Shown one piece after another: positions 34,105-43,519 of a stretch of 64,000 nt of DNA; within the stretch, counting starts at the first letter, position 1, and each line of letters starts with the position of its first letter. This DNA comes from JAAYAY01 sp963674575 (GTDB lineage Bacteria; Planctomycetota; Planctomycetia; Pirellulales; Thermoguttaceae). The position numbers and the translations under genes were made by a program. The notes below the pieces were generated by a model that was not told the origin of the DNA, searched no databases, and worked only from the letters and a program-made list of their open reading frames with translations. The stretch spans positions 372,001 to 436,000 of the forward strand of contig CAXXQT010000009.1 of NCBI GenBank assembly GCA_963674575.2. Direction: 5' to 3'.

Positions 34105-36228
34105 ATGGGAAACCAACTCGCAAAACTCAACCGGCTTGAGAAGGATCTCTGGGAGGCGGCGGACATGCTCCGCTCGAATTCCAAGCTCACCTCAACCGAA
34201 TACTGCATGCCCGTCCTGGGCGTCATCTTTCTCCGGCATGCGGCGAATCGCTTCGATGCCGCTACCGAAGAAATCCGGGCCTCCGGCCTCAAGCGGAAGC
34301 CGGTCAAGGCCGACTATGTGAAACGCCGCTCGTTGTTCTTGCCGGAAGAATCCCGCTACGACTATCTGCTTGACCTGCCGACCGATACCGACCTGGGCGA
34401 GGCCGTCAATACGGCGATGGACCGTATCGAGGAATCGTTCGAGCCGCTCTCGGGCGTGCTTCCCCGCGAATACGGCATCTTCGAGCGGGACGTGCTGGAA
34501 GACCTCCTTCGGATCTTCGACTCCGAGGCGATGAGAAGCGCCGGCGGCGACGTGTTCGGACGCATCTACGAGTACTTCCTGATGAAGTTCGCCATGCAGG
34601 GAGCCCAGGACAACGGCGAGTTCTTCACGCCGCCCTCGCTTGTGCAAACGATCGTCAACGTCATCGAACCGAAACGAGGCGTCGTGCTCGATCCGGCGGT
34701 CGGCTCCGCTGGCATGTTCGTCCAGTCGAGCCACTTCGTCGAACGGATGGGCCAGGACGCGGCCCACAACCTGACCTTCTACGGCCAGGAAAAGACGGCC
34801 ACCACGATCCGGCTGGCGAAGATGAACCTCGCCGTTCACGGGCTGGAAGGCGATATCGTCGAAGCCAATACGTTCTACCAGGACGAACACGAACTGCTTG
34901 GCAACTGCGACTACGTGATGGCCAATCCGCCGTTCAACGTCGATCTGGTCGACGCCGAGAAGGTTAAAGGCGATATCCGGCTCCCGTTCGGGCTGCCGAG
35001 CGTGAACAAGAAGAAGAAGGTCGGCAACGGCAACTACCTTTGGATTCAGTACTTCTATTCGTATCTGAACGACAAGGGCCGGAGCGGCTTCGTCATGGCG
35101 TCGAGTGCTTCAGACGCGGGCGGCGAGGACAAGACAATCCGCCAGAAGCTTGTCGAGTCGGGCCACGTCGATGTGATGATCGCCATCGGCACGAACTTCT
35201 TCTATACCCGAACACTGCCGTGCATGCTCTGGTTCTTCGACCGGGGCAAGCCGAAGAAGCGGCTCGATCAGGTTCTGATGATCGACGCCCGAAGTATCCA
35301 TCGGAAGGTGACGCGGGTGATCAATGACTTCTCGCCCGAGCAACTGCTGAACATCTCGTCGATCGTTTGGCTCCACCGGGGCGAGACCGACCGCTATCTC
35401 GATCTCGTCGGAAACTACCTGACCGAAGCCTGCGATGCGGCGGTCGCCCTGAAAGACCCGCTCGACCGGTTTGTCGAGTCGATGACGGAGTTCGTCGGCC
35501 ACCTGAAGACATTTGGAAAGTCGCTGGCGAAAGCCGACGGGGAAGACGCCGAAGCGATCGAAGAGTATCGGGCTGCGTGTGCCGAACTGGCGAAAACGTG
35601 GAAGGCGTTCGAGAAGGATCAGACGCAGTTCGTCGGCGAGATCGACAAACACGCCAAGTGGTTTAGCCCGACCAAATTGAAAACGAACAAGCAACAACAT
35701 TCCGCGTATGAGCGGTTCGAGCCGGTTTCAGAACGGATTCGTGCGTTGCGTAAGATGGCCGATGCGACGGTCAAGGTGGCGTCCACGTGCTACGACATAG
35801 CGACGAAGAAGCTCGCGGCAACGAAGTCGAAGGCGTGGAACACGACCGATCTTCGCAATCAGCACAAAGAACTGGTCCGAACGCCGAAGGAGGACGAAGA
35901 CGAGAACCTCCGCGTCGAACTGTTTCATGCATTCAAGCTGCCGGTGCATTTCTACCGCCATACGCATTGGCTGCAAAGCCGATTTCCCGACGCCGAGTAT
36001 GCTGATGTTGAAGGTATCTGCAAATCGGTCAGGAAGGCGGATGTTGAAGAAAACGACTGGTCGCTGACGCCGGGGCGATATGTAGGTGTTGCGGCGATTG
36101 AAGAGGATGAAGATTTTGACTTCGATGATTGGCTAACAACGCTCAAAAGTGAGTTGAGTTTGCTGAACTCGCAGTCTATCGAGCTGGCGAAGGACATTGA
36201 CGAAAGTCTGGAGGGGCTCGTGAAATGA
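34105..36228 (+). CDS. hsdM: type I restriction-modification system, DNA methyltransferase subunit
   Basis: 707 residues from ATG 34105, with AAGGA at 34096-34100; the longer frame upstream runs into a dispersed repeat. The N-terminal HsdM helical domain (LEKDLWEAADMLRSN... YCMPVLGVIFLRHA) precedes the SAM-binding motif DPAVGSAGMF (Asp196) and the N6-adenine catalytic NPPF (Asn274). The last 250 residues form a long helical extension. HsdM methylates adenine in the bipartite site read by HsdS and protects the host. Its stop overlaps the hsdS start (ATGA), so the genes are coupled. AT-richer 3' end and hsdS suggest a transferred module. Confidence 0.97.
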   Translation: MGNQLAKLNRLEKDLWEAADMLRSNSKLTSTEYCMPVLGVIFLRHAANRFDAATEEIRASGLKRKPVKADYVKRRSLFLPEESRYDYLLDLPTDTDLGEAVNTAMDRIEESFEPLSGVLPREYGIFERDVLEDLLRIFDSEAMRSAGGDVFGRIYEYFLMKFAMQGAQDNGEFFTPPSLVQTIVNVIEPKRGVVLDPAVGSAGMFVQSSHFVERMGQDAAHNLTFYGQEKTATTIRLAKMNLAVHGLEGDIVEANTFYQDEHELLGNCDYVMANPPFNVDLVDAEKVKGDIRLPFGLPSVNKKKKVGNGNYLWIQYFYSYLNDKGRSGFVMASSASDAGGEDKTIRQKLVESGHVDVMIAIGTNFFYTRTLPCMLWFFDRGKPKKRLDQVLMIDARSIHRKVTRVINDFSPEQLLNISSIVWLHRGETDRYLDLVGNYLTEACDAAVALKDPLDRFVESMTEFVGHLKTFGKSLAKADGEDAEAIEEYRAACAELAKTWKAFEKDQTQFVGEIDKHAKWFSPTKLKTNKQQHSAYERFEPVSERIRALRKMADATVKVASTCYDIATKKLAATKSKAWNTTDLRNQHKELVRTPKEDEDENLRVELFHAFKLPVHFYRHTHWLQSRFPDAEYADVEGICKSVRKADVEENDWSLTPGRYVGVAAIEEDEDFDFDDWLTTLKSELSLLNSQSIELAKDIDESLEGLVK

Positions 36229-37442
36229 ACTCTGGCAGCCCCACTTTAGCCGATGTCTGCAGCTCCGTCCGATATGGCTACACAGCATCAGCTTCACAAT
36301 CTCCGATAGGTCCCCGGTTTCTGCGAATCACGGATATTGTTCCCGATTATCTCAACTGGGAAACAGTGCCATATTGCCCTATTTCGGAATCGGACAATGA
36401 GAAATATCGGCTGGATGACTTCGATATCGTTGTTGCAAGGACTGGAGCTACGGTTGGATATGCCAAGATGATCCGTCCCGGCAGGTTCGATGATGCCGTA
36501 TTCGCTTCGTACTTGGTGCGTTTTCGCATCAATCCCGACTTGGCTTTTCCGCCGTTCATTGGGCGTGTGATAGAATCAGCGATTTACAAACGTTATGTGC
36601 ATCAGATGGTGGGCGGAGCCGCTCAGCCGAATGCGAACGCAAAAGTTCTAGGGGCATTTCCGCTTCTGATTCCATCACTAGATTCTCAGAAGCGGATCTC
36701 TCGCATCTTGGCTTCATACGATGACCTGATTAGGAATAACCGTCGTCGGATTGCGTTGTTGGAGGAAGCGGCTCAGCAGCTCTACAAGGAGTGGTTCGTT
36801 CGCCTCCGATTCCCTGGGCACGAAAACGCCAAAATCGTCGAGGGCCTCCCCGAAGGTTGGACGCGGGTTACCTTCGGCGACTGTGCGACGTTGCTTTCTG
36901 GCGGCACGCCGTCCAAGAAGATGGCCCGCTATTGGGACGGCGACATCCCGTGGGTCACGGCCAAGGATCTGAAGGTAAATCGCATCCTCGACTCGCAGGA
37001 CCATGTCACGCAGGAAGGTGCCAAGAACGGCACACGGCTGGTCCCGGCGGGTACGATCCTGTTCGTAGTTCGCGGAATGTCCCTGGCGAAAGAGTTTCGC
37101 GTCGCCATGGCTACGCGAAATGTCACCTTCAACCAAGATTTGAAAGCCCTACGAATTCATGAGGGAGTCGATCCCATCTTCCTCTTCAACTTCCTGCTAA
37201 CGAGCAAGCATCACATCATGGGCATCTGTGGTGAAGCAGCCCACGGAACGAAGAAGTTGGAAACGGACCGAATCCTCGGCATGCCGTTGCTGCTTCCGCC
37301 AGAGAATCTTCAAGCCAAGTACGCATCACTGGCCCGGCCAGCCCAAGAGATGATGATACGACTGGATCAACAGTCTTCCAAACTGGCCGAAGCCCGTGAC
37401 TTGCTCTTGCCCCGCCTGATGAGTGGAGAAATCGAAGTCTAA
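36225..37442 (+). CDS. hsdS: type I restriction-modification system, specificity subunit
   Basis: 405 residues with the two-TRD layout. TRD1 (about 5-160) is followed by a conserved spacer helix (DSQKRISRILASYDDLIRNNRRRIALLEEAAQQLYKEW, about 148-195, a coiled coil). TRD2 (about 205-365) then ends in LFNFLLTSKHH... LARPAQEMMIRLDQQSSKLAEARDLLLPRLMSGEI. Each TRD reads one half of a bipartite DNA site; the recognised bases cannot be predicted here. The start ATG overlaps the hsdM stop by four bases. Base composition is lower in GC than its neighbours over the first 500 bp, consistent with exchange of TRD1 by recombination. Confidence 0.95.
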   Translation: MNSGSPTLADVCSSVRYGYTASASQSPIGPRFLRITDIVPDYLNWETVPYCPISESDNEKYRLDDFDIVVARTGATVGYAKMIRPGRFDDAVFASYLVRFRINPDLAFPPFIGRVIESAIYKRYVHQMVGGAAQPNANAKVLGAFPLLIPSLDSQKRISRILASYDDLIRNNRRRIALLEEAAQQLYKEWFVRLRFPGHENAKIVEGLPEGWTRVTFGDCATLLSGGTPSKKMARYWDGDIPWVTAKDLKVNRILDSQDHVTQEGAKNGTRLVPAGTILFVVRGMSLAKEFRVAMATRNVTFNQDLKALRIHEGVDPIFLFNFLLTSKHHIMGICGEAAHGTKKLETDRILGMPLLLPPENLQAKYASLARPAQEMMIRLDQQSSKLAEARDLLLPRLMSGEIEV

Positions 37443-37460
37443 CCCCGTGCGTATTGTGCC

Positions 37461-40400
37461 ATGATCACCGACATCAACAGCGAAGACCGGGCTGTCCAGC
37501 AGACATTCGCCGAGTATTTGCATCAGAAGCTCGGATGGGACAGCGAGTATGCCTGGAACCACGAATCGTTCGGCCCGGATTCCATGCTTGGGCGGGAGTC
37601 CACGCGGGATGTCGTGCTCACCCGGGATCTTCGCGAGGCCATCCAACGACTCAACGACGATTTGCCCGAGTCGGCGGTGGACGTCGCCGTGCGGAAGCTG
37701 ACCGGGTACAACTACGCGCGTTCGACGCTTCAGCATAACCAGGAGTTTCACCGCTGGATTCGCGACGGCGTGCCGGTCACGTACAAGGACAAGCACCGCC
37801 GCACGGTCCATCGTGACGTGAAGGTGATCGACTTCCGTAATGCCAAGAACAACCGATTTCTCGTCGTCCGCGAACTGAAACTCCAGGGTCTTCGCAGCCC
37901 ACACTACAACCGGCGCGCCGATGTGGTCTGCTTCATCAACGGGCTGCCGGTCGTTTTCATCGAACTGAAGAACGTCTGGACGAACATCCGGAACGGCTAC
38001 GATCAAAACCTGGCCGACTACAAAGACACGATCCCGCACGCGTTCTACCACAACGCCTTTCTCGTCGTGAGCAACGGCGACGAGGCGAAATACGGCTCGA
38101 TCACCAGCCCTTGGGAATACTTCTACGAGTGGAAACGCAATAGTGAGGAGCAAAAGACGCTTCAGGCCAAGGCGATGCTGGATGGCATGTTCACCCAGGA
38201 GAAGTTGCTCGACTTGATCGAGAACTTTGTCATTTTCGATGAAAGCAAGGCCGGGCAGACCAGGAAGATTGTCGCGAGGAACCATCAGGTGCTCGGCGTG
38301 AATCGGGCGGTTGCTTCGGTCGTCTATCAGGAAGAACTGAAGCAGCAGTTCTCGAAAGAAGAGCGTTTCCAGCATCGCCTGGCGACGATTGAGGTGCCCG
38401 ACCGTTCACGCGAAACGGCGGAAGAGACTCACGACATGGAAGCCCGTAAGGAACAGCGGCCAAGGCGAGCCGTGGAATTGCCGCTCATCGAGCGTGCCCA
38501 TCCCGACCTCGGGCGATTGGGCGTCTTCTGGCACACGCAGGGGAGCGGCAAATCGTACTCGATGGTCTTCTTCGCGGAGAAGGTCCGCCGCGTCGTGCCG
38601 GGCAATTTCACATTTCTTGTGATGACCGACCGTGACGATCTTGACGACCAAATCTACAAGACGTTCGTAGGAACTGGCGTTTGCAGCCAGAAGACGCCGC
38701 GAGCGAGTTCCGCCAAGGCGTTGGAGAAGATTCTCGGTGAGAACCACCGGTTCGTGTTCACGTTGATCCAGAAGTTCCGCCGGGACGAACTGCCGAAGCA
38801 CTCGTACAGCGAACGCGACGACATCATTGTCATGTCGGATGAAGCCCATCGCACACAGGCCGGAAAGCTGGCCCGCAATATGCGGATTGCCTTGCCCAAT
38901 GCCGCGTTTATCGGCTTCACAGGGACGCCGCTCTTGGGAGACACGGACTATCTCACGAAGCGGATCTTCGGTTCGTATGTTTCGACGTACAACTTCAAGC
39001 GTGCCGAGGAGGATGGAGCGACCGTCAAGCTCGTGTATGAGAATCGTGGTGAGAAGCTCGGACTCCGCCGCATTGACTTGAACGACGCTATCGCCGAAAA
39101 GATCGAAGAGGCCAATCTCGACGACGACGAGATGGCCAAGATCGAGAAGCTGCTCGGCAAGTCCTACGAAGTCATCACGGCGGACGAACGACTTGACCGC
39201 ATCGCCGAGGACTTCGTGCAGCACTGCTCTGCACGCTGGGAAACGGGCAAGATGATGCTCGTCTGCATCGACAAGGTGACGTGTGCTCGAATGTACGAGC
39301 GAGTGATTCCGCGATGGAAGGCGAAGGCTGTTGAGATTCGTAAAACGGCGACCCTCATTGATGCTCAGATTGGTCAGACCGACGATTCCCTCATACAGGA
39401 AGCTCTGGTCGCGAAGCGTGACAAGCTGATTGCCCAGGCCGACTGGATGGACGAGACGCTGATCCAGATCATCATCTCGGAAGAGCAAGGCGAAGTTGCC
39501 ACGTTCAAGAAGTGGGGCTTCGATATCAAGCCGCACCGGGCGATTATCAAGGAAGGCTTTGCGACACCCGATGGAAAGCGAATCGACGTGGAGACCGCCT
39601 TCAAGAAGGACGACTATCCGTTCCGCGTTGGAATCGTTTGTGCAATGTGGCTAACCGGTTTCGACGTGGAAACGCTGTCGACGCTCTACATCGACAAGCC
39701 GATGCGTGCCCACACGCTGATGCAGGCGATTGCCCGAGCGAATCGGGTCGCTCCCGGCAAGGACTGCGGCGTGATCGTCGACTACAACGGCATGCTCGGC
39801 AGTCTGCGGAAAGCACTGGCAGATTATGCCGCCGCCGATCCGGACGACGATACGGGCGATCCGGTGGAACCGATCGAAGAGCGAATCGCGGCTTTGATTG
39901 ACGCTATCGAAGCAGCAGAAGACCATGTGACCAAGCTTGGATTTGACTGGTCCCGATTTGAGAACGCCACGGGCTTTGACCGTATCGAGGCAATCATGGA
40001 TGCCGTTGAGGCCGTGCGGTCCAGCGAAGAAGAGAAGCGGAAGTACGAGATTCTGGCGATGGAGGTCATCAAACGGTTCCGTGCATTGAATATGGAGCCG
40101 TCCGTCTATCAATTTGCCGAACGCCGGGACAACATCGAGGCGATCTACAAGAAGATCCTGCAAAAACGCACGGTTGTGGATGTTTCGGATGTACTGAAGG
40201 AATTGCACAAGATCGTGAATCAGGCGATTGGCACCGCAGGGCCAGGCGATGACCACGCCGATGGCCTGATACTTGACCTCAGCGAGATCGATTTCGACAA
40301 GCTGAAGGATGAGTTCGCCAGGAAGGGAAAGCGAAAGCGGTCCGCCGTCCAGGATATCGCGGACTTGATCGAGCAGAAGGTGGCCATGTTGGTCGCGGTG

Positions 40401-40871
40401 AATCCCCTCCGCATGGACTACTACAAGAAGTACCAGGAGATCATTGCCGACTACAACCGCGAAAAGGACCGCGTGACCATCGAGGACACGTTCCGGCGAC
40501 TACTGGAATTGAACGCCGAACTGGATGAAGAGCAAAAGGCAGCGGTTGCGGAAGGGCTTCAAGACGTAGAACAGTATCTGTTTGAACTTCTTCAACGAGA
40601 TGGCTTGTCCAAGAAGGATCGCGAACGACTGAAGCAAGGCAGCCGGCAGTTGCTCGAAGCGTTGAAAATGCTGATTGGTCCAATGCACGACTGGTGGGAA
40701 AAGGAACAGACTCGTGCCGAGGTCGAAGTCGAAATACTCGATCGAATCTTCGAAGTCATCCCGATGCCGCCCTATGATGAAGGCGACGCTCAGAAGTTCG
40801 CCACCGAGATCTACAACTACATCTGGCAACGAAGCGCGGCGGGAGCGTTCCCCAAGTCGCCGGCTGCATGA
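37461..40871 (+). CDS. hsdR: type I restriction-modification system, restriction/translocase subunit
   Basis: 1136 residues, normal HsdR size. An N-terminal PD-(D/E)xK nuclease has Asp154 (ADVVCF) and Glu168-x-Lys170 (FIELKN). The superfamily 2 motor has Walker A TQGSGKS with Lys364, DEAH at 460-463 (SDEAHRTQ), and GFTGTPLLGDT. The second RecA domain reads VGIVCAMWLTGFDVETLSTLYIDKPM and LMQAIARANRV. The C-terminal region is helical for binding the methylase core. It translocates and cuts unmethylated DNA. It lies 18 bp after hsdS in the order M-S-R. All catalytic motifs are present, so the system looks functional. Confidence 0.97.
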   Translation: MITDINSEDRAVQQTFAEYLHQKLGWDSEYAWNHESFGPDSMLGRESTRDVVLTRDLREAIQRLNDDLPESAVDVAVRKLTGYNYARSTLQHNQEFHRWIRDGVPVTYKDKHRRTVHRDVKVIDFRNAKNNRFLVVRELKLQGLRSPHYNRRADVVCFINGLPVVFIELKNVWTNIRNGYDQNLADYKDTIPHAFYHNAFLVVSNGDEAKYGSITSPWEYFYEWKRNSEEQKTLQAKAMLDGMFTQEKLLDLIENFVIFDESKAGQTRKIVARNHQVLGVNRAVASVVYQEELKQQFSKEERFQHRLATIEVPDRSRETAEETHDMEARKEQRPRRAVELPLIERAHPDLGRLGVFWHTQGSGKSYSMVFFAEKVRRVVPGNFTFLVMTDRDDLDDQIYKTFVGTGVCSQKTPRASSAKALEKILGENHRFVFTLIQKFRRDELPKHSYSERDDIIVMSDEAHRTQAGKLARNMRIALPNAAFIGFTGTPLLGDTDYLTKRIFGSYVSTYNFKRAEEDGATVKLVYENRGEKLGLRRIDLNDAIAEKIEEANLDDDEMAKIEKLLGKSYEVITADERLDRIAEDFVQHCSARWETGKMMLVCIDKVTCARMYERVIPRWKAKAVEIRKTATLIDAQIGQTDDSLIQEALVAKRDKLIAQADWMDETLIQIIISEEQGEVATFKKWGFDIKPHRAIIKEGFATPDGKRIDVETAFKKDDYPFRVGIVCAMWLTGFDVETLSTLYIDKPMRAHTLMQAIARANRVAPGKDCGVIVDYNGMLGSLRKALADYAAADPDDDTGDPVEPIEERIAALIDAIEAAEDHVTKLGFDWSRFENATGFDRIEAIMDAVEAVRSSEEEKRKYEILAMEVIKRFRALNMEPSVYQFAERRDNIEAIYKKILQKRTVVDVSDVLKELHKIVNQAIGTAGPGDDHADGLILDLSEIDFDKLKDEFARKGKRKRSAVQDIADLIEQKVAMLVAVNPLRMDYYKKYQEIIADYNREKDRVTIEDTFRRLLELNAELDEEQKAAVAEGLQDVEQYLFELLQRDGLSKKDRERLKQGSRQLLEALKMLIGPMHDWWEKEQTRAEVEVEILDRIFEVIPMPPYDEGDAQKFATEIYNYIWQRSAAGAFPKSPAA

Positions 40872-40940
40872 TGGTCTGGCGGATGACGGAACGCCAAGTG
40901 AAACGGTTGGAGGAGGTTCCGTAAGCGTTCACGAAACGTC

Positions 40941-41225
40941 ATTTCACTCCTTCTTCCCCTCCGAAACCTCCAGCAGCTTCTCCATCGCTCCATTGAGCAC
41001 GGCCTCCACTTCCGGGGCCACGCGGCTGGCTCGCTCGCTGGCTTCATACCCGCCTTGGGTGTAGGCGATGGCGGTGCAGATGTAGACCGGGGCGTAGTCG
41101 CCGTAGGCGGCCAGTTGGCATCCCACGCACGGCTCGCGCGGCATGTGCAGAACCCGCGCCTTGCCCAGGCGGAGACGCTGCATGTCGATGGTGATGGGCG
41201 AACGTTTCATCGAAGCCCAGGCCAA
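40941..41225 (-). pseudogene. degenerate 3' fragment of a ceramidase-like gene
   Basis: The minus-strand frame AWASMKRSPITIDMQRLRLGKARVLHMP... AAYGDYAPVYICTAIAYTQGGYEASERAS... GAMEKLLEVSEGKKE matches the C-terminus of the intact gene at 41830-43209, but lacks internal blocks: about 60 residues after SPIT and about 9 before AAYGDYAP. No N-terminal part exists. It is therefore an old, diverged partial duplicate rather than a gene. It lies directly after hsdR, 600 bp from the intact copy and in the same orientation. Confidence 0.85.
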
Positions 41226-41829
41226 CGCCCCCCCTGCGACATCCCCGCCATGGCTCAATTCACGCCTTGACAAGCTCGCCCAGAATACTATACTTATGTA
41301 TAGTACACTCAACTAACCACAAATAACACACCAACACCCTCGCCAACCATGGACCGCTCAGCCCATCCCCTCTCCAAATTCACCGTGCTTTGCGGGGGAG
41401 ACGTTTGCCTACTGTGCCAAACACCCCACTTCTGAGCCAAAAGGGTCTAAAAAAACACGGGCCATTTTCGGAAAGTTGGGAAAGTTCGCTCGTAACCGTT
41501 CACGGGGTGTTCCTGAGTTGCCGGCAGGCCGATCTTTGAAAACTCGAGTGCCTGGTGCTGCCCTGCGCAATCTGCGGGTTCCTATTTGCCTGGAGTTTGT
41601 TCTGGCCGAAGCGGACCACATCCGCCTGCCGTTCACCGAATCGCCATGAACCGCAGAACACCGAACAAGGAATGTCCAATCACGAAGTGTTCTATCCCAA
41701 ACCCTTCGACATTCTGCGGTTCCTTGTTCGATATTCTGCGCTTCCTTCGTGCGTCAAGGGGGCCATGAAGCGGCGAAGTCTCGTCTGCTTCAGGGTCCCG
41801 TGCGGTGCCCGGGACGTGCGGAACGCCGC
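41226..41829. other. non-coding stretch between the ceramidase-like fragment and the intact gene
   Basis: Short ORFs only. It includes ACTATA-CTTATG-TATAGT at 41287-41304, a small palindrome in an AT-rich patch; the sequence TAACCGTTCACGGGG near 41492; and, at 41788-41819, the direct copy of the repeat arm found left of hsdM. It looks like a scar made of repeats between duplicated ends. Confidence 0.55.
41788..41819 (+). repeat. family D repeat arm right of the restriction-modification genes
   Basis: This is the same orientation and 28 of 32 bases as 33885-33916 (CTTCAG-G/A-GTCCCGTGCGG core). Together the two copies bracket about 7.9 kb containing hsdMSR and the ceramidase-like fragment. Confidence 0.7.
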
Positions 41830-43209
41830 TCACTCCTTCTCCCCGCCCGAGACCTCCAGCAACTTCTCCATCGCGCCGGTCAACACGGCCTCCACTTCCG
41901 GGGCCACGTGGCTGGCGCTTTCGCTGGCTTCGTAGCCGCCTTGGGTGTAGGCGATGGCCGTGCAGATGTAGCCCGGGGCGTAGTCGCCGTAGGCGGCCAT
42001 GGCCACGAACAGGTCCTCACGCATCTTCTGGGCGGCCAACTGGTATTCCACGCACAGCTCGCCCGGCATGTGCAACACCCGGACCTTGCCCAGGCGGAGG
42101 CACTGGATATCGATGGTATCGCCCGACTGGCAGCGGCGGGCCCAGGTCAGCGTCTTGGCAACCTCGGGACGATCCTTGGTCTTGGGGTCGGCAAGCTGCT
42201 TCTCCAGCTCTTCGGCCACCACGTGCTTGCCCAAGGGCAGGACCACCGGCTCCACGGCCCAGCCCAGATCGTCAGCCGTGATGGGCGAGCGTTTCATCGA
42301 TTCCCAGGCCTGTTCCATGCCGGCGGCCAGCCGGTCGGCCAGGATCTGCCGATAGGGCGGCGTGCCGTCGTTCCACTTGCCGGCCCCGATGTTGCCGCCG
42401 GCGCCGTTGAAGTGCACCTGAAACGTGCCCGTCGCCTCCTGGCGCATCTTCCGGGCGATCCCCGGGAAGTCCGGATTGGCGCCGCCCGTGCGGTAGTAGC
42501 TCTGCGGATGGCACGCGTAGTAGGTGAGCGTTGCCAGCGGCTTGTCGCCCTGGAAGAAGGTGATCAACTTGACCTTCGGATCGATCAGGCCGATCGGCGC
42601 CTTCCGATTGCGCTCCTGGCTGGCGCCCGACGTGTAGCGGGTCCACATGACTTTCCCGTCCTCGCCCTGAATGCGGCGGTTCGACGCCACCTTCTCGACC
42701 GTCCCTTCGCCCAGCCCGAGGTGCGTCACCGGCTGGCTTTGCTTGACGGCCTCGCCGACGGCCGCCGCCGCGTTGTCGATCACGCTTTTCGCGTGTTCCA
42801 CGTTGAACATGACGCCACTCTCGCCCAGCTTGGCCAGAATCTCCTCGGCGTTGAAGTCCAGCCGGGGCGCGTCATGCTGGTGGACCGTGTGAACGGCCAC
42901 GCGATCCGCGGTCGTGCCGGCGGCCTCGGCCAGACGCTGACGAAAGACCTTGTTGCCGTCGTTGCTGATTCCAATCCAGTCCACACAGCAAAGCATGATC
43001 GGCTTGCCCTCTCCCTGAAGCACGATCCCTCGGCAACTCAGGGGCATGACCGCCTCGGTCATCGGGTCGTAGGCCAGCGGGCTGCCGACGGGCGGCGTGG
43101 CGTCCACCTCGAAGGTGCTCAGGCGGATCGGCTCCGAGGCGTTGGAGGAAGGAAGCAGCAAGCCAAGCAACAAGGCCGTCGCGAGGACGGGAATCAGTCG
43201 GGCATACAT
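41830..43209 (-). CDS. secreted neutral/alkaline ceramidase-like protein
   Basis: 459 residues from ATG 43209, which gives a clean signal peptide (MYARLIPVLATALLLGLLLP, cleavage near SNA-SEP); the frame is open further upstream without support. The body has FEVDATPPVGSPLAY, a strand-rich opening typical of planctomycete neutral-ceramidase-like proteins, and VHTVHQHDAPR with His107, His110 and His112 as a likely zinc site. YYACHPQSYY and HFNGAGGNIGAGKWND follow. The C-terminal QYQLAAQK... GDYAPGYICTAIAYTQGGYE is conserved. Real ceramidases cut N-acyl-sphingosine; whether this shorter protein does is unknown. A broken copy of its 3' end lies 600 bp away next to hsdR. Confidence 0.82.
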   Translation of the reverse strand: MYARLIPVLATALLLGLLLPSSNASEPIRLSTFEVDATPPVGSPLAYDPMTEAVMPLSCRGIVLQGEGKPIMLCCVDWIGISNDGNKVFRQRLAEAAGTTADRVAVHTVHQHDAPRLDFNAEEILAKLGESGVMFNVEHAKSVIDNAAAAVGEAVKQSQPVTHLGLGEGTVEKVASNRRIQGEDGKVMWTRYTSGASQERNRKAPIGLIDPKVKLITFFQGDKPLATLTYYACHPQSYYRTGGANPDFPGIARKMRQEATGTFQVHFNGAGGNIGAGKWNDGTPPYRQILADRLAAGMEQAWESMKRSPITADDLGWAVEPVVLPLGKHVVAEELEKQLADPKTKDRPEVAKTLTWARRCQSGDTIDIQCLRLGKVRVLHMPGELCVEYQLAAQKMREDLFVAMAAYGDYAPGYICTAIAYTQGGYEASESASHVAPEVEAVLTGAMEKLLEVSGGEKE

Positions 43210-43414
43210 GACGGGCCCCTGTCGTGAGAGCGTGATGGAATTCAGGACTGCACGAGTTGACGGGGCCCATGCTACCACACGCAAGGAGGGAAATGCAAAG
43301 AAGTACTTCTCAAAGTGAAAACGAATGACGGTGGAGACAAGGCTGAAGACCGAAGGCCGAAGACTGAAGGACGGCAAGACAGGGACCTTCGACCCATCAA
43401 AATCGGATTCTTCA

Positions 43415-43498
43415 TGGATGGCACGCTCAGAGCGCGAGCGATGGGCGTGGACGGCCAAATCACCACGCCCATCGCTCGCGCTCTGAGCGTGCCACCCA
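43415..43498. repeat. long perfect hairpin (family B, extended form)
   Basis: A 36-bp arm at 43415-43450 pairs with 43463-43498 at 35 of 36 positions, leaving a 12-nt loop. Flanking CACTACACAGTGCCTTTGAG matches, in inverse, the sequence beside the short hairpin at 20960-21020. The extra stem segment (GAGCGCGAGCGATGGGCGTGG) is absent from the short form. It sits 20 bp after the stop of the tandem GT2 gene and may block read-through into the ceramidase-like gene. Confidence 0.85.
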
Positions 43499-43519
43499 CT
43501 ACACAGTGCCTTTGAGTAG

